Shown: positions 46,448 through 55,691 of the stretch, piece after piece | Numbering within the stretch: the stretch's first letter is position 1 | Layout: the number at the start of each line of letters is the position of its first letter | From: CAWFZT01 sp963820415 | GTDB lineage: Bacteria > Chloroflexota > Anaerolineae > Anaerolineales > Anaerolineaceae | Reading direction: 5' to 3' | DNA: 64,000 bases | Assembly (NCBI GenBank): GCA_963820415.1 | Contig: CAWFZT010000005.1 | Span: forward strand, 248,001-312,000 | Translations under genes and position numbers: made by a program | The notes under the pieces: generated by a model | What the model was told of the DNA's origin: nothing | Database searches by the model: none | Seen by the model: only the letters and a program-made list of their open reading frames with translations

Positions 46448-46500
46448 GCAACCGGTTGCGCAACCAGTTGCAAAAACGGTTGCGCAAACAAGTTGCGCAA
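46448..46500 (+). promoter_or_regulatory. Operator array of LacI-type palindromes
   Basis: Adjacent inverted repeats GCAACCGGTTGC (46448-46459) and GCAACCAGTTGC (46460-46471), then GCAAAAACGGTTGC and the TTGCGCAA pair at 46480-46487 and 46493-46500. The core GCAAC...GTTGC is a common LacI-family operator half-site pair with a central CpG. It overlaps the probable transcription start of the lacI-type gene, so repression is likely autoregulatory. Confidence 0.75.
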
Positions 46501-46644
46501 TTTCCTTAATAACTCCTCTTTTCACTATCGATCAATGCTGCCCCTGCTTCTGACAGGAGAAGTTTTTTCTCCGGCGAAGGTTTCAGCCCGGGTGGCCGAA
46601 ATGATCTGCATATCCGTAAAGAGCCCAGTGCGGGAGACCGTTCC

Positions 46645-47640
46645 GTGAAGCGAGTAACGATCAATGATATTGCAAGGCTGGCAGGTGTCTCTAAAACCAC
46701 CGTCTCGCATGTTATTAACAACACCCGCTTCGTCGAGGACGTAACCAGGCAGCGCGTACAGCAGGCCATCGAAGAATACGGCTACCAACCCAGCCTGGTG
46801 GCGCGCAGCCTGACTACCCAACGCACCGAAACTATTGGGGTGATTGTTTCGGACATGACTAATGATTTCTTCGGCGAGATGCTGCGCGGCATCGAAGATG
46901 TGCTCCAGCCGCACAATTACAGCATCCTGGTGTGCAACACCGACGAAATCCTGGAACGCGAGGACCATTACATCAACCTGCTCCTGCGCCAACGCGTGGA
47001 TGGGATTATCGCCGCGGCGACGAGTAAGCGCTGGGAAGCCTTGAGCCGGGCGGATACCCTGCACACGCCTCTTGTGCTGGTAGACCGGCGCTACAACGGC
47101 TTCGATTACCCGTACGTGGGGGTGAAAAATCTCGAGGGGGCTTATCTGGGGACGCGCTACCTGATCGAGCATGGTTACCGCCAAATCGGCATTTTGGCCG
47201 GCTTCCAGCGCCTTTCCACCATGCGCGACCGTCTGACGGGCTTCCAGCACGCCATGCAGGATGCCGGCATTCCCTTACCTGAAGAGTGGGTGATTGAATC
47301 GGAGCTGAACATCCCGGCTGCCTGCGCGGCGGCACAGAAGATCCTGACCTTGCCCAACCCTCCCAAAGCCCTGTTCATGAGCAACAATCTTCTAAGTGTG
47401 GGCACGCTGATGGCAGTGCGCGACCTGGGCCTGGTAACCCCTGGCGATGTGGCGCTGGTTGGCTTCGACGATCACCCGTGGGCCGAAGTAGCCAACCCGC
47501 CCCTGACAGTCGTGCGCCAGCCGGCCCGCCTGTTAGGGCAGAAAGCTGCCGAGACCCTGCTGCACCTGATCCACGACGAAGCCGTCGAAGAACCCGAAAT
47601 TTTATTGGATTGTGAGCTGGTGGTTCGTAATTCGTGCTAA
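46645..47640 (+). CDS. LacI-family transcriptional regulator
   Basis: 331 residues from GTG (46645) after GGGAGA. DNA-binding HTH VTINDIARLAGVSKTTVSHV, hinge helix region QPSLVARSL, and a type I periplasmic-binding-like ligand domain with IGVIVSDMTNDFF, DGIIAAAT, VLVDRRYNGFDYPYVGVKN and VALVGFDDHPWAEVANPPLT. It most resembles regulators of sugar uptake operons. A promoter and operator array lie upstream. The genes downstream on the same strand are the probable regulon, with fucosides or L-fucose as a likely inducer (inferred). Confidence 0.93.
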   Translation: MKRVTINDIARLAGVSKTTVSHVINNTRFVEDVTRQRVQQAIEEYGYQPSLVARSLTTQRTETIGVIVSDMTNDFFGEMLRGIEDVLQPHNYSILVCNTDEILEREDHYINLLLRQRVDGIIAAATSKRWEALSRADTLHTPLVLVDRRYNGFDYPYVGVKNLEGAYLGTRYLIEHGYRQIGILAGFQRLSTMRDRLTGFQHAMQDAGIPLPEEWVIESELNIPAACAAAQKILTLPNPPKALFMSNNLLSVGTLMAVRDLGLVTPGDVALVGFDDHPWAEVANPPLTVVRQPARLLGQKAAETLLHLIHDEAVEEPEILLDCELVVRNSC

Positions 47641-47690
47641 AAATAACCGGCCCATACTAGCTGGATCAATTTTTATGTGGAGGAGCACGT

Positions 47691-48221
47691 ATGAAGATTT
47701 ACCCTGCCGTGAAGAATTGGACAATGGTTGCCCTGATCCTGGCGCTGCTGGGCAGTGTGTGGGGCCTGTCGGGCTGCAAAAGTGGGGGAGCCTTGAATGC
47801 CAGCCTGGCCGACCTGAACAAGCCGGTCACCGTCGATATCTGGAAGATAACTCTGAAGGCTCTGCCCATTTCCGAGGGTGTGGTTGGGGGTGGAGGGGTG
47901 AGCCACGCAGCCGAAAATGGCACCTACATTATCATTCCGGCGGAAGTCATCAATACAGGCACAGATACCACCCTGTTTCCGGAAGACCTGGTCTTTCTAA
48001 AAGATTCAACCGGCAAGGAATGGCCCTTGACTAATTCGACGCCGCAGTTCTCTTATAAACAGACCAACCCGGATATTGACATTTTGATGGATTCGCCCGT
48101 GCCGGGCGGGCAGACGCGCAATACCGTGCTGATATTTGATGTTTCTACCGATGCTACCGGGTTTGTGATGGTCTTTCATGGTCACCCAGACACGTTGAGA
48201 CTTGGCTACCCGGCCAAATAA
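47691..48221 (+). CDS. Lipoprotein with DUF4352-like domain
   Basis: 176 residues. Lipoprotein signal VALILALLGSVWGLSGC, then one immunoglobulin-like domain: KPVTVDIWKITLKALPISEG, YIIIPAEVINTGTDTTLFPE, FLKDSTGKEWPL, and GQTRNTVLIFDVSTDATGF, the order seen in DUF4352/telokin-like domains. The role is unknown; it lies 50 bases after the lacI-type gene and 39 before the permease, so it may assist transport. Start ATG follows GTGGAGGAG. Confidence 0.8.
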   Translation: MKIYPAVKNWTMVALILALLGSVWGLSGCKSGGALNASLADLNKPVTVDIWKITLKALPISEGVVGGGGVSHAAENGTYIIIPAEVINTGTDTTLFPEDLVFLKDSTGKEWPLTNSTPQFSYKQTNPDIDILMDSPVPGGQTRNTVLIFDVSTDATGFVMVFHGHPDTLRLGYPAK

Positions 48222-48259
48222 GTCTGAAGACAGGCCATATCCTATTGGAGATTTTAATA

Positions 48260-49216
48260 ATGGCTTCTATAAAAGTCAATGTGCCCGAGGCAAAAAAGCT
48301 CACCAAATGGGCTGAATTTAAACGAGCCTTCACCGGCATTCGCCGGGAGGAAACAATCTCGGGCTATTTGTTTATCCTGCCGAACCTGATCGGTTTCGCC
48401 ACCTTTACCATTTTCCCGATCTTGTTCACTTTTTACCTGTCGACACAATCCTGGGACCTTTCGAAACCGCCTCAGTTCGTCGGGCTGCAGAATTTTGCCG
48501 CCCTGGGGAAGGACGACCTGTTCTGGAAAACGCTCGGGAACAGCTTTTACTACACCTTTGGGGCTGTGCCGATTGGCATCTTCCTGGCCTTCGTGCTGGC
48601 GCTGCTGCTCAACCAGAAGATCAAGGGCGTGATCCTCTTCCGCACCATTTATTTCCTGCCGCAGGTTACCCTGGTGGTGGCTTCGGCGATTGTGTGGAAC
48701 TGGATCTACCAGCCCGATTTTGGCCTGCTCAACTATATGCTGAGTTTAATCGGCATCCAGGGCCCGCGCTGGATTTATAGCACTGTCTGGGCCATGCCTT
48801 CGGTGATTATTTACTGCAACTGGATGGGCATTGCCCCTTCGGCGCTGATCCTGCTGGCGGGTCTGCAGGGCATCCCGGCCGAGCTGTACGAAGCGGCCGA
48901 GATCGATGGGGCCAGCGAATATGGCCGGCTGCGCTACATAACAGTGCCTTTGATCACTCCCGCGCTGTTTTTCGTGGTGGTGACCTCCCTGATCGGCGCC
49001 ATGCAGACTTTCTCGCAGTTCTATATCCTGACCAAGGGTGGGCCAAATTTCGCTACCACGCCGATGGTGATGTATATCTTCAACCTGGCTTTCTCATGGT
49101 TCCGCCTGGGAATGGCTTCAACCGTGGCGATCGTGCTTTTCTTCATTCTGCTGCTCATCACCCTGATCCAATGGCGGATTGCCAATCGTTGGGTGTACGG
49201 TTTCAGCGGAGATTAA
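48260..49216 (+). CDS. Sugar ABC transporter permease (MalF-like)
   Basis: 318 residues from the ATG at 48260, since TTGGAG is the ribosome site. Six membrane helices. Opening ISGYLFILPNLIGFATFTIF, the ABC-2 EAA loop EAAEIDGASEYGRLRYITVPLI (EAA...G.........P), and conserved TKGGPNFATTPMVMYIFN near the end. It forms the membrane channel with the next protein. No ATPase gene of the MsmK type is in this operon, so one encoded elsewhere is probably shared. Confidence 0.92.
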   Translation: MASIKVNVPEAKKLTKWAEFKRAFTGIRREETISGYLFILPNLIGFATFTIFPILFTFYLSTQSWDLSKPPQFVGLQNFAALGKDDLFWKTLGNSFYYTFGAVPIGIFLAFVLALLLNQKIKGVILFRTIYFLPQVTLVVASAIVWNWIYQPDFGLLNYMLSLIGIQGPRWIYSTVWAMPSVIIYCNWMGIAPSALILLAGLQGIPAELYEAAEIDGASEYGRLRYITVPLITPALFFVVVTSLIGAMQTFSQFYILTKGGPNFATTPMVMYIFNLAFSWFRLGMASTVAIVLFFILLLITLIQWRIANRWVYGFSGD

Positions 49217-49252
49217 CCTTTTTACCGGGTACGATTTTTCTGTAAGGAAAAA

Positions 49253-50155
49253 ATGACAACCACCACGTCCGACGCAGTCCAGCCTTCACCGCAAAAAAAA
49301 GGCTTCTATATTGGAAAGAAACGCCGCCAGTTGTATTTCAAGCTTCTCGCATATTTTGTGCTGGGCTTGGGAGCACTAACCACCATTCTGCCTTTTTACT
49401 GGATGGTAGCCAGCTCGCTTAAGTCGCTGGCTGAGTTGATGCAGTTCCCGCCCACGCTTTTCCCGCTGCAACTGCATTTCGATAATTATGAGGTCGCATT
49501 CCGCATGATCCCCTTCGGCACATTCTTCAAGAACAGCGCCGTGGTTTCCTTCTGCGTGGCGTTCGGGCAGCTTTTCACCTGCTCGCTGGCGGGCTATGCA
49601 TACGCCCGCCTTCGTTTCCCCGGGCGGGATAGAATTTTCCTGCTCTATCTCTCGACGATGATGATCCCCTTTGCTGTGGTAATGATCCCGCTTTACGTCA
49701 TCATCAAAACCTTCGGCTGGTTGGACAACCTGGCCGGTCTGATCATGCCGGCGCTGGTCAGCGTATTTGGTACGTTCCTGATGCGCCAGTTCTTCTCGAC
49801 CATCCCCAAAGAGCTGGAAGACGCGGCCCGCATCGATGGCTGCAGCTATTTCCAGCTTTATTGGATGATCCTGACCCCGCTGGCGATGCCGGCCCTGGCT
49901 ACCCTGGGAATTCTGACTTTCATGGGCACCTGGAATGATTTCATGTGGCCGCTGATCGTCATCAGCACCATCCCGAATAAAACGCTGCCATTGGGCCTGC
50001 TCATGCTGGTCGAGCAGCAGGCGATCAAGACGCCCTGGCACCTGTTCAACGCCGCCGGCACTTTCTCGATCATCCCCATCCTGATCATCTTCACGCTTGG
50101 GCAGAAATATTACGTCCAGGGCATCGTTACATCCGGTCTCAAGGGTACGGCATAA
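49253..50155 (+). CDS. Carbohydrate ABC transporter permease (MalG-like)
   Basis: 300 residues, six membrane helices. ALTTILPFYWMVASSLKSLAE near the N-terminus, the EAA motif in ELEDAARIDGCSYFQLYWMI, and the final segment FSIIPILIIFTLGQKYYVQG, IVTSGLKG. Second subunit of the importer, 37 bases after the MalF-like gene, with AAGGAA as ribosome site. The substrate is set by the binding protein downstream. Confidence 0.92.
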   Translation: MTTTTSDAVQPSPQKKGFYIGKKRRQLYFKLLAYFVLGLGALTTILPFYWMVASSLKSLAELMQFPPTLFPLQLHFDNYEVAFRMIPFGTFFKNSAVVSFCVAFGQLFTCSLAGYAYARLRFPGRDRIFLLYLSTMMIPFAVVMIPLYVIIKTFGWLDNLAGLIMPALVSVFGTFLMRQFFSTIPKELEDAARIDGCSYFQLYWMILTPLAMPALATLGILTFMGTWNDFMWPLIVISTIPNKTLPLGLLMLVEQQAIKTPWHLFNAAGTFSIIPILIIFTLGQKYYVQGIVTSGLKGTA

Positions 50156-50212
50156 GGAGGAGCAAGGGAAGAATACTAACTTGAGAAAAAGCGCAAGCAA
50201 AATTAAAACAAA

Positions 50213-50249
50213 GGGGACCAAACGCGGTGTGTCATCCTGGTTGGTCCCC
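50213..50249 (+). terminator. Hairpin between permease and binding-protein genes
   Basis: GGGGACCAA and TTGGTCCCC enclose 19 bases. No T run follows, so it may be an RNA stabiliser or attenuator separating expression of the binding protein. The gap 50156-50468 holds no gene. Confidence 0.5.
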
Positions 50250-50468
50250 AGAGACAGGCTGAAGGGATCGGCTTAGCAAGCTTATTACTTAAGCCGGGCG
50301 CCTGTAGGTTGATTTTAGCATAAATCACCGGAGATGGGTAAGACCGGAAGGCATGTGGAAAGTTGGAAGGAGGTGAATTGCGGGAACAGTATAGTCTAAG
50401 GTTCGTTGGAGAGATACAAAACGTTGTTCATCTAACCCATTCATTCACTCTGAAGGAGGAAAGTAGTC

Positions 50469-51950
50469 ATGACTAAGAAACTCAATCGCCGAGATTTTCT
50501 GAAAATCGGTTCCGTAGCAACCGGCGCCGGCATCCTGGCCGCCTGTGCACCGCAGATCGTCACCCAGACTGTCCAACAGACCGTGGAAGTCCCGGTTACC
50601 CAGCAGGTTGAAGTGACTAAGGAAGTGATGGCCACCCAACTGGTCGAGGTCACCAAAGAAGTGATCAAGGAAGTGGCTCCCGCCGATCCCTGGCTAACCG
50701 GCCTGGTCAAGCCTGATGTTGCTGGTGATTTCCACATGCTCTCCTGGGAAGGAGAAGGCGAAATGCGCAAGTGGCTGCTGCACATCGGCAAGTTCTTCAG
50801 CAAGTACTATCCCAACATCAAGTGGACGCTGGACTGGGGTATTTCCTGGGGCGACTACTGGACCAAGGTGGTGACCCAGATCGCCGGCGGCACGCCGCTC
50901 GAAATGATCTGGATGCACGATACCCGCTGCCCCTCCTACTCATCCAGGGGTATTCTCCTCCCGTTGGATGACTGGCTGGCCAAATATCCACGACCCGGTT
51001 GGCCGGATCATTTCTATCCTTCACAGGTTCAGTCATTCCAATACCAGGGCAAGCAGTACGGCTTCCCCTATGACTGGGCGCCTGGCCTGTACTACATCAA
51101 TACCGACATGTACACCAAAGCCGGTCTGCAGATCCCGACCGAAACCACGACCTATGATGAACTGCTCGCTGGGGCTCAGAAGATGAGCGCCAACCAGACT
51201 AATCCTAAAACGGCTACCTGGGGCCTGGGCAACCTCGGCGGCTCCGGGTGGGACGCTGGCGTGTACGGCGTGGTAAAAGCCTTCGGCGGCGAGTACTGGG
51301 ATGACCAGGGCAAGACCGCCTACTTCGATAAGCCAGAGACCATCGCCGCCTTCCAGTACCTGCGCGACCTGTCCTACAAATACAATGTGATGCCCTCCGC
51401 CGCTACCATCCAGGGACTTGGCCTCGACATGGAAACCGCCTTTGCCTCCGGCAAGATCGGCTGCCACTTTGGTCTGAACGACATTTCCTTCCGCATCAAC
51501 GAAGCGATTGCCGGGAAGTTCAAGTGGACAGTTGCGCCGCAAGGCAGCGGCCCTGCCGGACGCTTCCAGTTCTCCGGCGGCTCAGCCTTCTCCATTCCGA
51601 CCACCTCGCGGCAGAAGGATATGGCCTACGAGCTGATCACCTTCGTCCTGGCCAACCCGGACAACCTGCCCACCACGGCTGTGATGGGTGGCGCCCTGGT
51701 CAGCAACATGGACTTTGCCGAGTATGGTTTGCCACCCAAGAGCACGGGCATCCAGGATGCCTTCCGCCAGGCTGCCATCGTCGACGGCAAGAAGAACCCC
51801 TGCCACCCGTACTATCACACCAAATTCGTCGAATGGGAAGACACGGTCTGGAGCAAGTTCCAGCCGGTTTGGAACGGCGAAGTGGCCGACGTCACCCAGA
51901 CCTGCAAGGACGTTCAAGCCGCCACGACCGCTATCCTGGCCACGCTTTGA
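50469..51950 (+). CDS. Sugar-binding lipoprotein of the ABC transporter
   Basis: 493 residues. Twin-arginine and lipoprotein signal RRDFLKIGSVATGAGILAAC, then a spacer of repeated VEVTKEV units, then the family 1 solute-binding fold: FHMLSWEGEGEMRKWLLHIG, KVVTQIAGGTPLEMIWMHD, YGFPYDWAPGLYYINTDMYT, and WGLGNLGGSGWDAGVYGVVKAFGG. It captures oligosaccharides outside the cell for the two permeases. The ribosome site GAAGGAGGAAAG is very strong, fitting a highly made protein. Confidence 0.93.
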   Translation: MTKKLNRRDFLKIGSVATGAGILAACAPQIVTQTVQQTVEVPVTQQVEVTKEVMATQLVEVTKEVIKEVAPADPWLTGLVKPDVAGDFHMLSWEGEGEMRKWLLHIGKFFSKYYPNIKWTLDWGISWGDYWTKVVTQIAGGTPLEMIWMHDTRCPSYSSRGILLPLDDWLAKYPRPGWPDHFYPSQVQSFQYQGKQYGFPYDWAPGLYYINTDMYTKAGLQIPTETTTYDELLAGAQKMSANQTNPKTATWGLGNLGGSGWDAGVYGVVKAFGGEYWDDQGKTAYFDKPETIAAFQYLRDLSYKYNVMPSAATIQGLGLDMETAFASGKIGCHFGLNDISFRINEAIAGKFKWTVAPQGSGPAGRFQFSGGSAFSIPTTSRQKDMAYELITFVLANPDNLPTTAVMGGALVSNMDFAEYGLPPKSTGIQDAFRQAAIVDGKKNPCHPYYHTKFVEWEDTVWSKFQPVWNGEVADVTQTCKDVQAATTAILATL

Positions 51951-52060
51951 AGTTAAGCTTTTAACAAGCAGCTAACGCCCCTCACCCTCCCTCTTCACAC
52001 CCTTGGTGTACCCGAAGGGGTGTGCCCTTCCCTCCATATGGGAGAGGGAGATACAGCGAG

Positions 52061-52084
52061 CCCTCTCCCGGTCTTGGGAGAGGG
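52061..52084 (+). terminator. Terminator-like hairpin after the binding-protein gene
   Basis: CCCTCTCCC GGTCTT GGGAGAGGG stem. The area 51960-52390 also repeats CCCTC/GAGGG words and contains no gene despite several small open frames. Confidence 0.45.
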
Positions 52085-52398
52085 GTAGGGATGAGGGTCA
52101 GCGCAGTAACGTTCCCACCTGCGTGGGGCCGAAGCGCCGGGGAGGGTCTGTTTGAAGCACAGCGCCACTGAACAAGAGCCCAGACCCTCCCTGCCATTGC
52201 CGGTTCTGGCATGTTGAGCGATACCCTTGGTACACCTCCCTGCGGGGGATGAGCGAAGCCATCTTTCCTTCATTGAAGCGAAGCACTACCGCCGCCATCG
52301 AGTCCGTTCACCGCACTCTACATTCAAGCCGGCAATCGCCGATATATCAACGCAGATGTTTCGCTCGCCTCTTCAGGCGTACCAAGGATATCGCTCAG

Positions 52399-52637
52399 AG
52401 GTTGTGAAAGAATGAATAATGTCGTGCCACCACCGCAAGGGGTAGTGGCACGACGGTCCATTCGAGGCATCATAGTCATAAAAGAACAGTCGTGCCCAAC
52501 TTGGACAGAGAATCAACCCATTCAGGCTACAAAAATCAGATTTATCCTCGCTGAGACCGGGCACGACTGAGCGTCTAGAGGTTGAAACAAGTGTATGGGA
52601 CCGTCGTGCCTCCACAATCCTAATTAATTCACAACCT
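52399..52637. repeat. Nested palindrome block with GTCGTGCC motifs
   Basis: The outer ends AGGTTGTGAA and TTCACAACCT are inverted. Inside, GTCGTGCC or its complement occurs five times (52421, 52447, 52490, 52560, 52603 approximately). It makes a hairpin GTCGTGCCAC ... GTGGCACGAC, a longer stem CAGTCGTGCCC ... GGGCACGACTG, and an overlapping GGCACGACGGTCC/GGACCGTCGTGCC pair. About 240 bp, non-coding. It could be a MITE-like element or a multi-hairpin regulatory RNA ahead of the fucosidase genes. Confidence 0.65.
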
Positions 52638-52709
52638 TTCAGGATGACAAAACCGAATAAGACCAAATGACCGGAATTATTTATAAATTAGAGTAATAAG
52701 GAGTTAGCC

Positions 52710-54141
52710 ATGGCAGACAAGTACCAACCAACCTGGGATTCGCTGCGCACTCACGCAACCCCGCAGTGGTTCAAAGATGCCAAGTTCGGCATTTATACCC
52801 ATTGGGGCGTGTACTGCGTTCCGGCCAAAGGCCCCAATGCCACCTGGTACCCGTACAACATGTACCGCGAGGGCACGCCGCAGTGGGAATACCACGTCAA
52901 AACCTACGGCGGGCCGGAGAAGTTCGGCTGGAAAGACTTCATCCCCATGTTCACCGCTGAAAAATTCGACCCGGATGAATGGGCTGAGGCGTTCGCCGGT
53001 TCAGGGGCGCGTTATGCCGGACCGGTAGGTGAGCACCACGACGGCTTTACCATGTGGGACACGATATACAACAATTGGAACGCCGCCCGCATGGGTCCCA
53101 AGACCGACGTGGTCGGGCGGCTGGAGAAGGCCATTCGCAAAGCTGGCCTGCAGGTATCTGATCGCCCTGCACCACGCCGAGAACTGGTGGTTCTACCCGC
53201 ATTGGCGCAAGGAGTTCGACACCTCCAACCCGCTCTATGCCGGGTTGTACGGCGAGGCGCACGACCTGGAAGGCAAGGTGGGCAAGGGCTTCTTCGACCA
53301 GCAGCGCCCGAGCAAGAAATTCCTCGAGACCTGGAAGGCCAAGATCCTGGAAGTGATCGATAAGTACGACCCGGATGTGCTGTGGTTCGATTATGGTTTG
53401 CGCGGCCTGCCCGAAAAGCCCAAGCAGGAATTCCTGGCTTATTTTTACAATAAAGCCATCGAGCGCGGCAAGGAAGTGGCTGTGACCTACAAAGATTACG
53501 ACCTGGCTCCAGGCACCGGGGTGGTTGACCTGGAACTGGGCCGCATGGATAAGCTGACCTATTATGAGTGGATCACCGACACTACCGTAGATGACGGGCA
53601 GGGTTGGGGCTACCTGAAGGATACCCCTTACAAAACCACCACCGAGATGGTGCACTACCTGGTCGACAACGTCAGCAAGAACGGTTACTTGCTGCTCAAC
53701 GTGGGTCCCAAGCCGGACGGCACGCTACCCGAACAGGCCAAAGAAATCCTCAAGGGCATGGGCAAGTGGATGGTGGTCAACAACGAGGCGATTTACGGTA
53801 CGTCGAACTGGATCACCCACGGCGAAGGCCCGGCGCAGATCAAGAAGGCCGGGGCGTTCAACGAGGATGAGAAGCCCGGCTACGGGCCGAAGGACGTGCG
53901 CTTCACGCTTAAGGGCGACAACCTGTATGCCACGCTGATGGGCTGGCCCGGCGAGTGGGCGGTGATCCAGACCCTCAAAAGCCTTTATCCGGACGAGATC
54001 AAGTCGGTCAAGATGCTGGGTGTGGACCAGGAGCTGGAGTGGCGCTTGACCGGGGATGCAATGGTGATCAGGACTCCCGATAAGAAGCCCTGCGAGCACG
54101 CCTACGTGTTCAAGATTGTAAGAGGGCAGCCTTATAAATGA
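52710..54141 (+). CDS. GH29 alpha-L-fucosidase (1), frameshifted
   Basis: Two frames join near 53150 by one base (LEKAIRKAGL then RYLIALHHAENWWFYP), giving about 477 residues. Family 29 features: AKFGIYTHWGVYCVPAKGPN, WYPYNMYREG, the HHDGFTMWDT segment, the catalytic nucleophile in DVLWFDYG, and LLLNVGPKPDGTLPE near the end. There is no signal peptide, so it acts inside the cell on imported fucosides, retaining mechanism. Closely related to the next gene. Its last bases overlap the next start (ATGA). Confidence 0.9.
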
Positions 54142-55583
54142 GAGACAAATACCAATCATCGTGGGATTCGCTGCGCACACACGTTACACCCCAATGGCTC
54201 AAGGATGCCAAGTTTGGCATCTATACCCACTGGGGCATCTACTGTGTTCCAGCCAAAGGTCCGAATGCCACCTGGTATCCGTATAACATGTACAGCCCGG
54301 GCACCGAGCAGTACGAATACCATGTAAAAACCTACGGTGGGCCGGAGAAGTTCGGCTACAAAGACTTTATCCCCGAGTTCACCGGGGAGAAATTTGATGC
54401 AGACGAGTGGGCCGAGCTGTTTAAAAAGGCCGGGGCGCGCTTCGCCGGGCCGGTCGGCGAGCACCACGACGGCTTCACCATGTGGGACACCCGCTATTCC
54501 GAGTGGAACGCAGCAAAAATGGGGCCTAAGCGGGATGTGGTCGGCGAGCTTGCGAAGGCCATGCGCGCCCAGGATATGAAGTACCTGATCGCCCTGCATC
54601 ACGCTGAAAACTGGTGGTTTTACCCGCACCATATCCCGGCTTACGACACTGCCGATCCGCGCTATGCCGGCTTGTACGGCCAGCCACACGACCTGGGCGG
54701 AATTCCCGACCGCCAGCTGCGTCACGAAGAGTGGTGGGATTTTGAACGTCCCAGCCAGAAATTCCTCGAACAGTGGAAGAATAAGACCCTGGAAGCGATT
54801 GATCGCTACCAGCCCGATATGCTGTGGTTCGACTTCGGATTGAGGTTTATCCAGGAGAAGTATAAGAAGGATTTCCTGGCCTATTACTTCAACCGCGCCG
54901 AGGAATGGGGCAAGGAAGTGGTGGTCACCTACAAATGGCACGACCTGGTGCCCGGGTCGGGGGTAATTGACCTTGAGTTAGGCCGTTTTGACACGCTCAC
55001 CTATATGGACTGGATAACCGACACGACGGTCGACGCTGGCCACGGCTGGGGCTATCTAAAAGAGACGCCTTACAAGACCCCTCAAAACCTGATCCACTAC
55101 CTGGTCGACAACGTCAGCAAGAATGGTTACATGTTGCTCAACGTCGGCCCCCGGTCGGACGGCAGCATCCCGGAGCAAGCCCAGGAGATCCTGCATGCCA
55201 TTGGGAAGTGGCTGGCAGTCAATGGAGAAGCCATTTACGGGACCACGCCCTGGATGATCTACGGCGAAGGCCCCACGCAGATGACCAAGGCGGGTTATTT
55301 CATGGAAGACCAGGAAGTGCAGTACACTCCCCAAGACTTCCGTTTTACCGTCAAGGGCGATACCCTATATGCGATCTGTCTGGGCTGGCCGGCGCAGGAG
55401 TTCACCATCCCGGCCCTGTATAAGCTGTGGCCAAACGAGATCCAATCCGTCCAATTGCTGGGTCACGGGCAGGAGCTGCCCTGGCAGTGGACTCCCAAGG
55501 GTGTAAAAATCATCCGGCCTGCGGAAAAACCCTGTGAACATGCCTATGTGTTCAAGATTGTAAGAGACCAACCGTATAAATAA
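54138..55583 (+). CDS. GH29 alpha-L-fucosidase (2)
   Basis: 481 residues, intact. The same motifs as the preceding copy: WGIYCVPAKGPNATWYPYN, GEHHDGFTMWDTRYSEWNAA, nucleophile Asp232 in DMLWFDFG, and GYMLLNVGPRSDGSIPEQAQ. No signal peptide, so cytoplasmic. Overlaps the first copy by 4 bases. The pair looks like a tandem duplication that has diverged, especially around the loop at 160-200 (this copy has extra residues HDLGGIPDRQLRHEE), suggesting different linkage preference. Confidence 0.95.
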   Translation: MRDKYQSSWDSLRTHVTPQWLKDAKFGIYTHWGIYCVPAKGPNATWYPYNMYSPGTEQYEYHVKTYGGPEKFGYKDFIPEFTGEKFDADEWAELFKKAGARFAGPVGEHHDGFTMWDTRYSEWNAAKMGPKRDVVGELAKAMRAQDMKYLIALHHAENWWFYPHHIPAYDTADPRYAGLYGQPHDLGGIPDRQLRHEEWWDFERPSQKFLEQWKNKTLEAIDRYQPDMLWFDFGLRFIQEKYKKDFLAYYFNRAEEWGKEVVVTYKWHDLVPGSGVIDLELGRFDTLTYMDWITDTTVDAGHGWGYLKETPYKTPQNLIHYLVDNVSKNGYMLLNVGPRSDGSIPEQAQEILHAIGKWLAVNGEAIYGTTPWMIYGEGPTQMTKAGYFMEDQEVQYTPQDFRFTVKGDTLYAICLGWPAQEFTIPALYKLWPNEIQSVQLLGHGQELPWQWTPKGVKIIRPAEKPCEHAYVFKIVRDQPYK

Positions 55584-55691
55584 AGTTTTTACTCGCCCGT
55601 TTAAGGAATCAAAAAAAGGAGGCTATGAAATATTCAAAAAAAGGTGAGTCGCCGGAAGCGTGTTCGTGGTAAAGAAATAATGTGAATTATC

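Noticed and set aside
49376..50221. 281-codon frame antisense to the MalG-like permease
   Set aside because: A shadow of a GC-rich gene; composition rich in Arg/Gln/His with no motif.
51995..52298. Several overlapping 60-90 codon minus-strand frames after the binding-protein gene
   Set aside because: Low-complexity CCCTC/GAGGG-rich DNA; products are Arg/Pro/Ser-rich with no motif.
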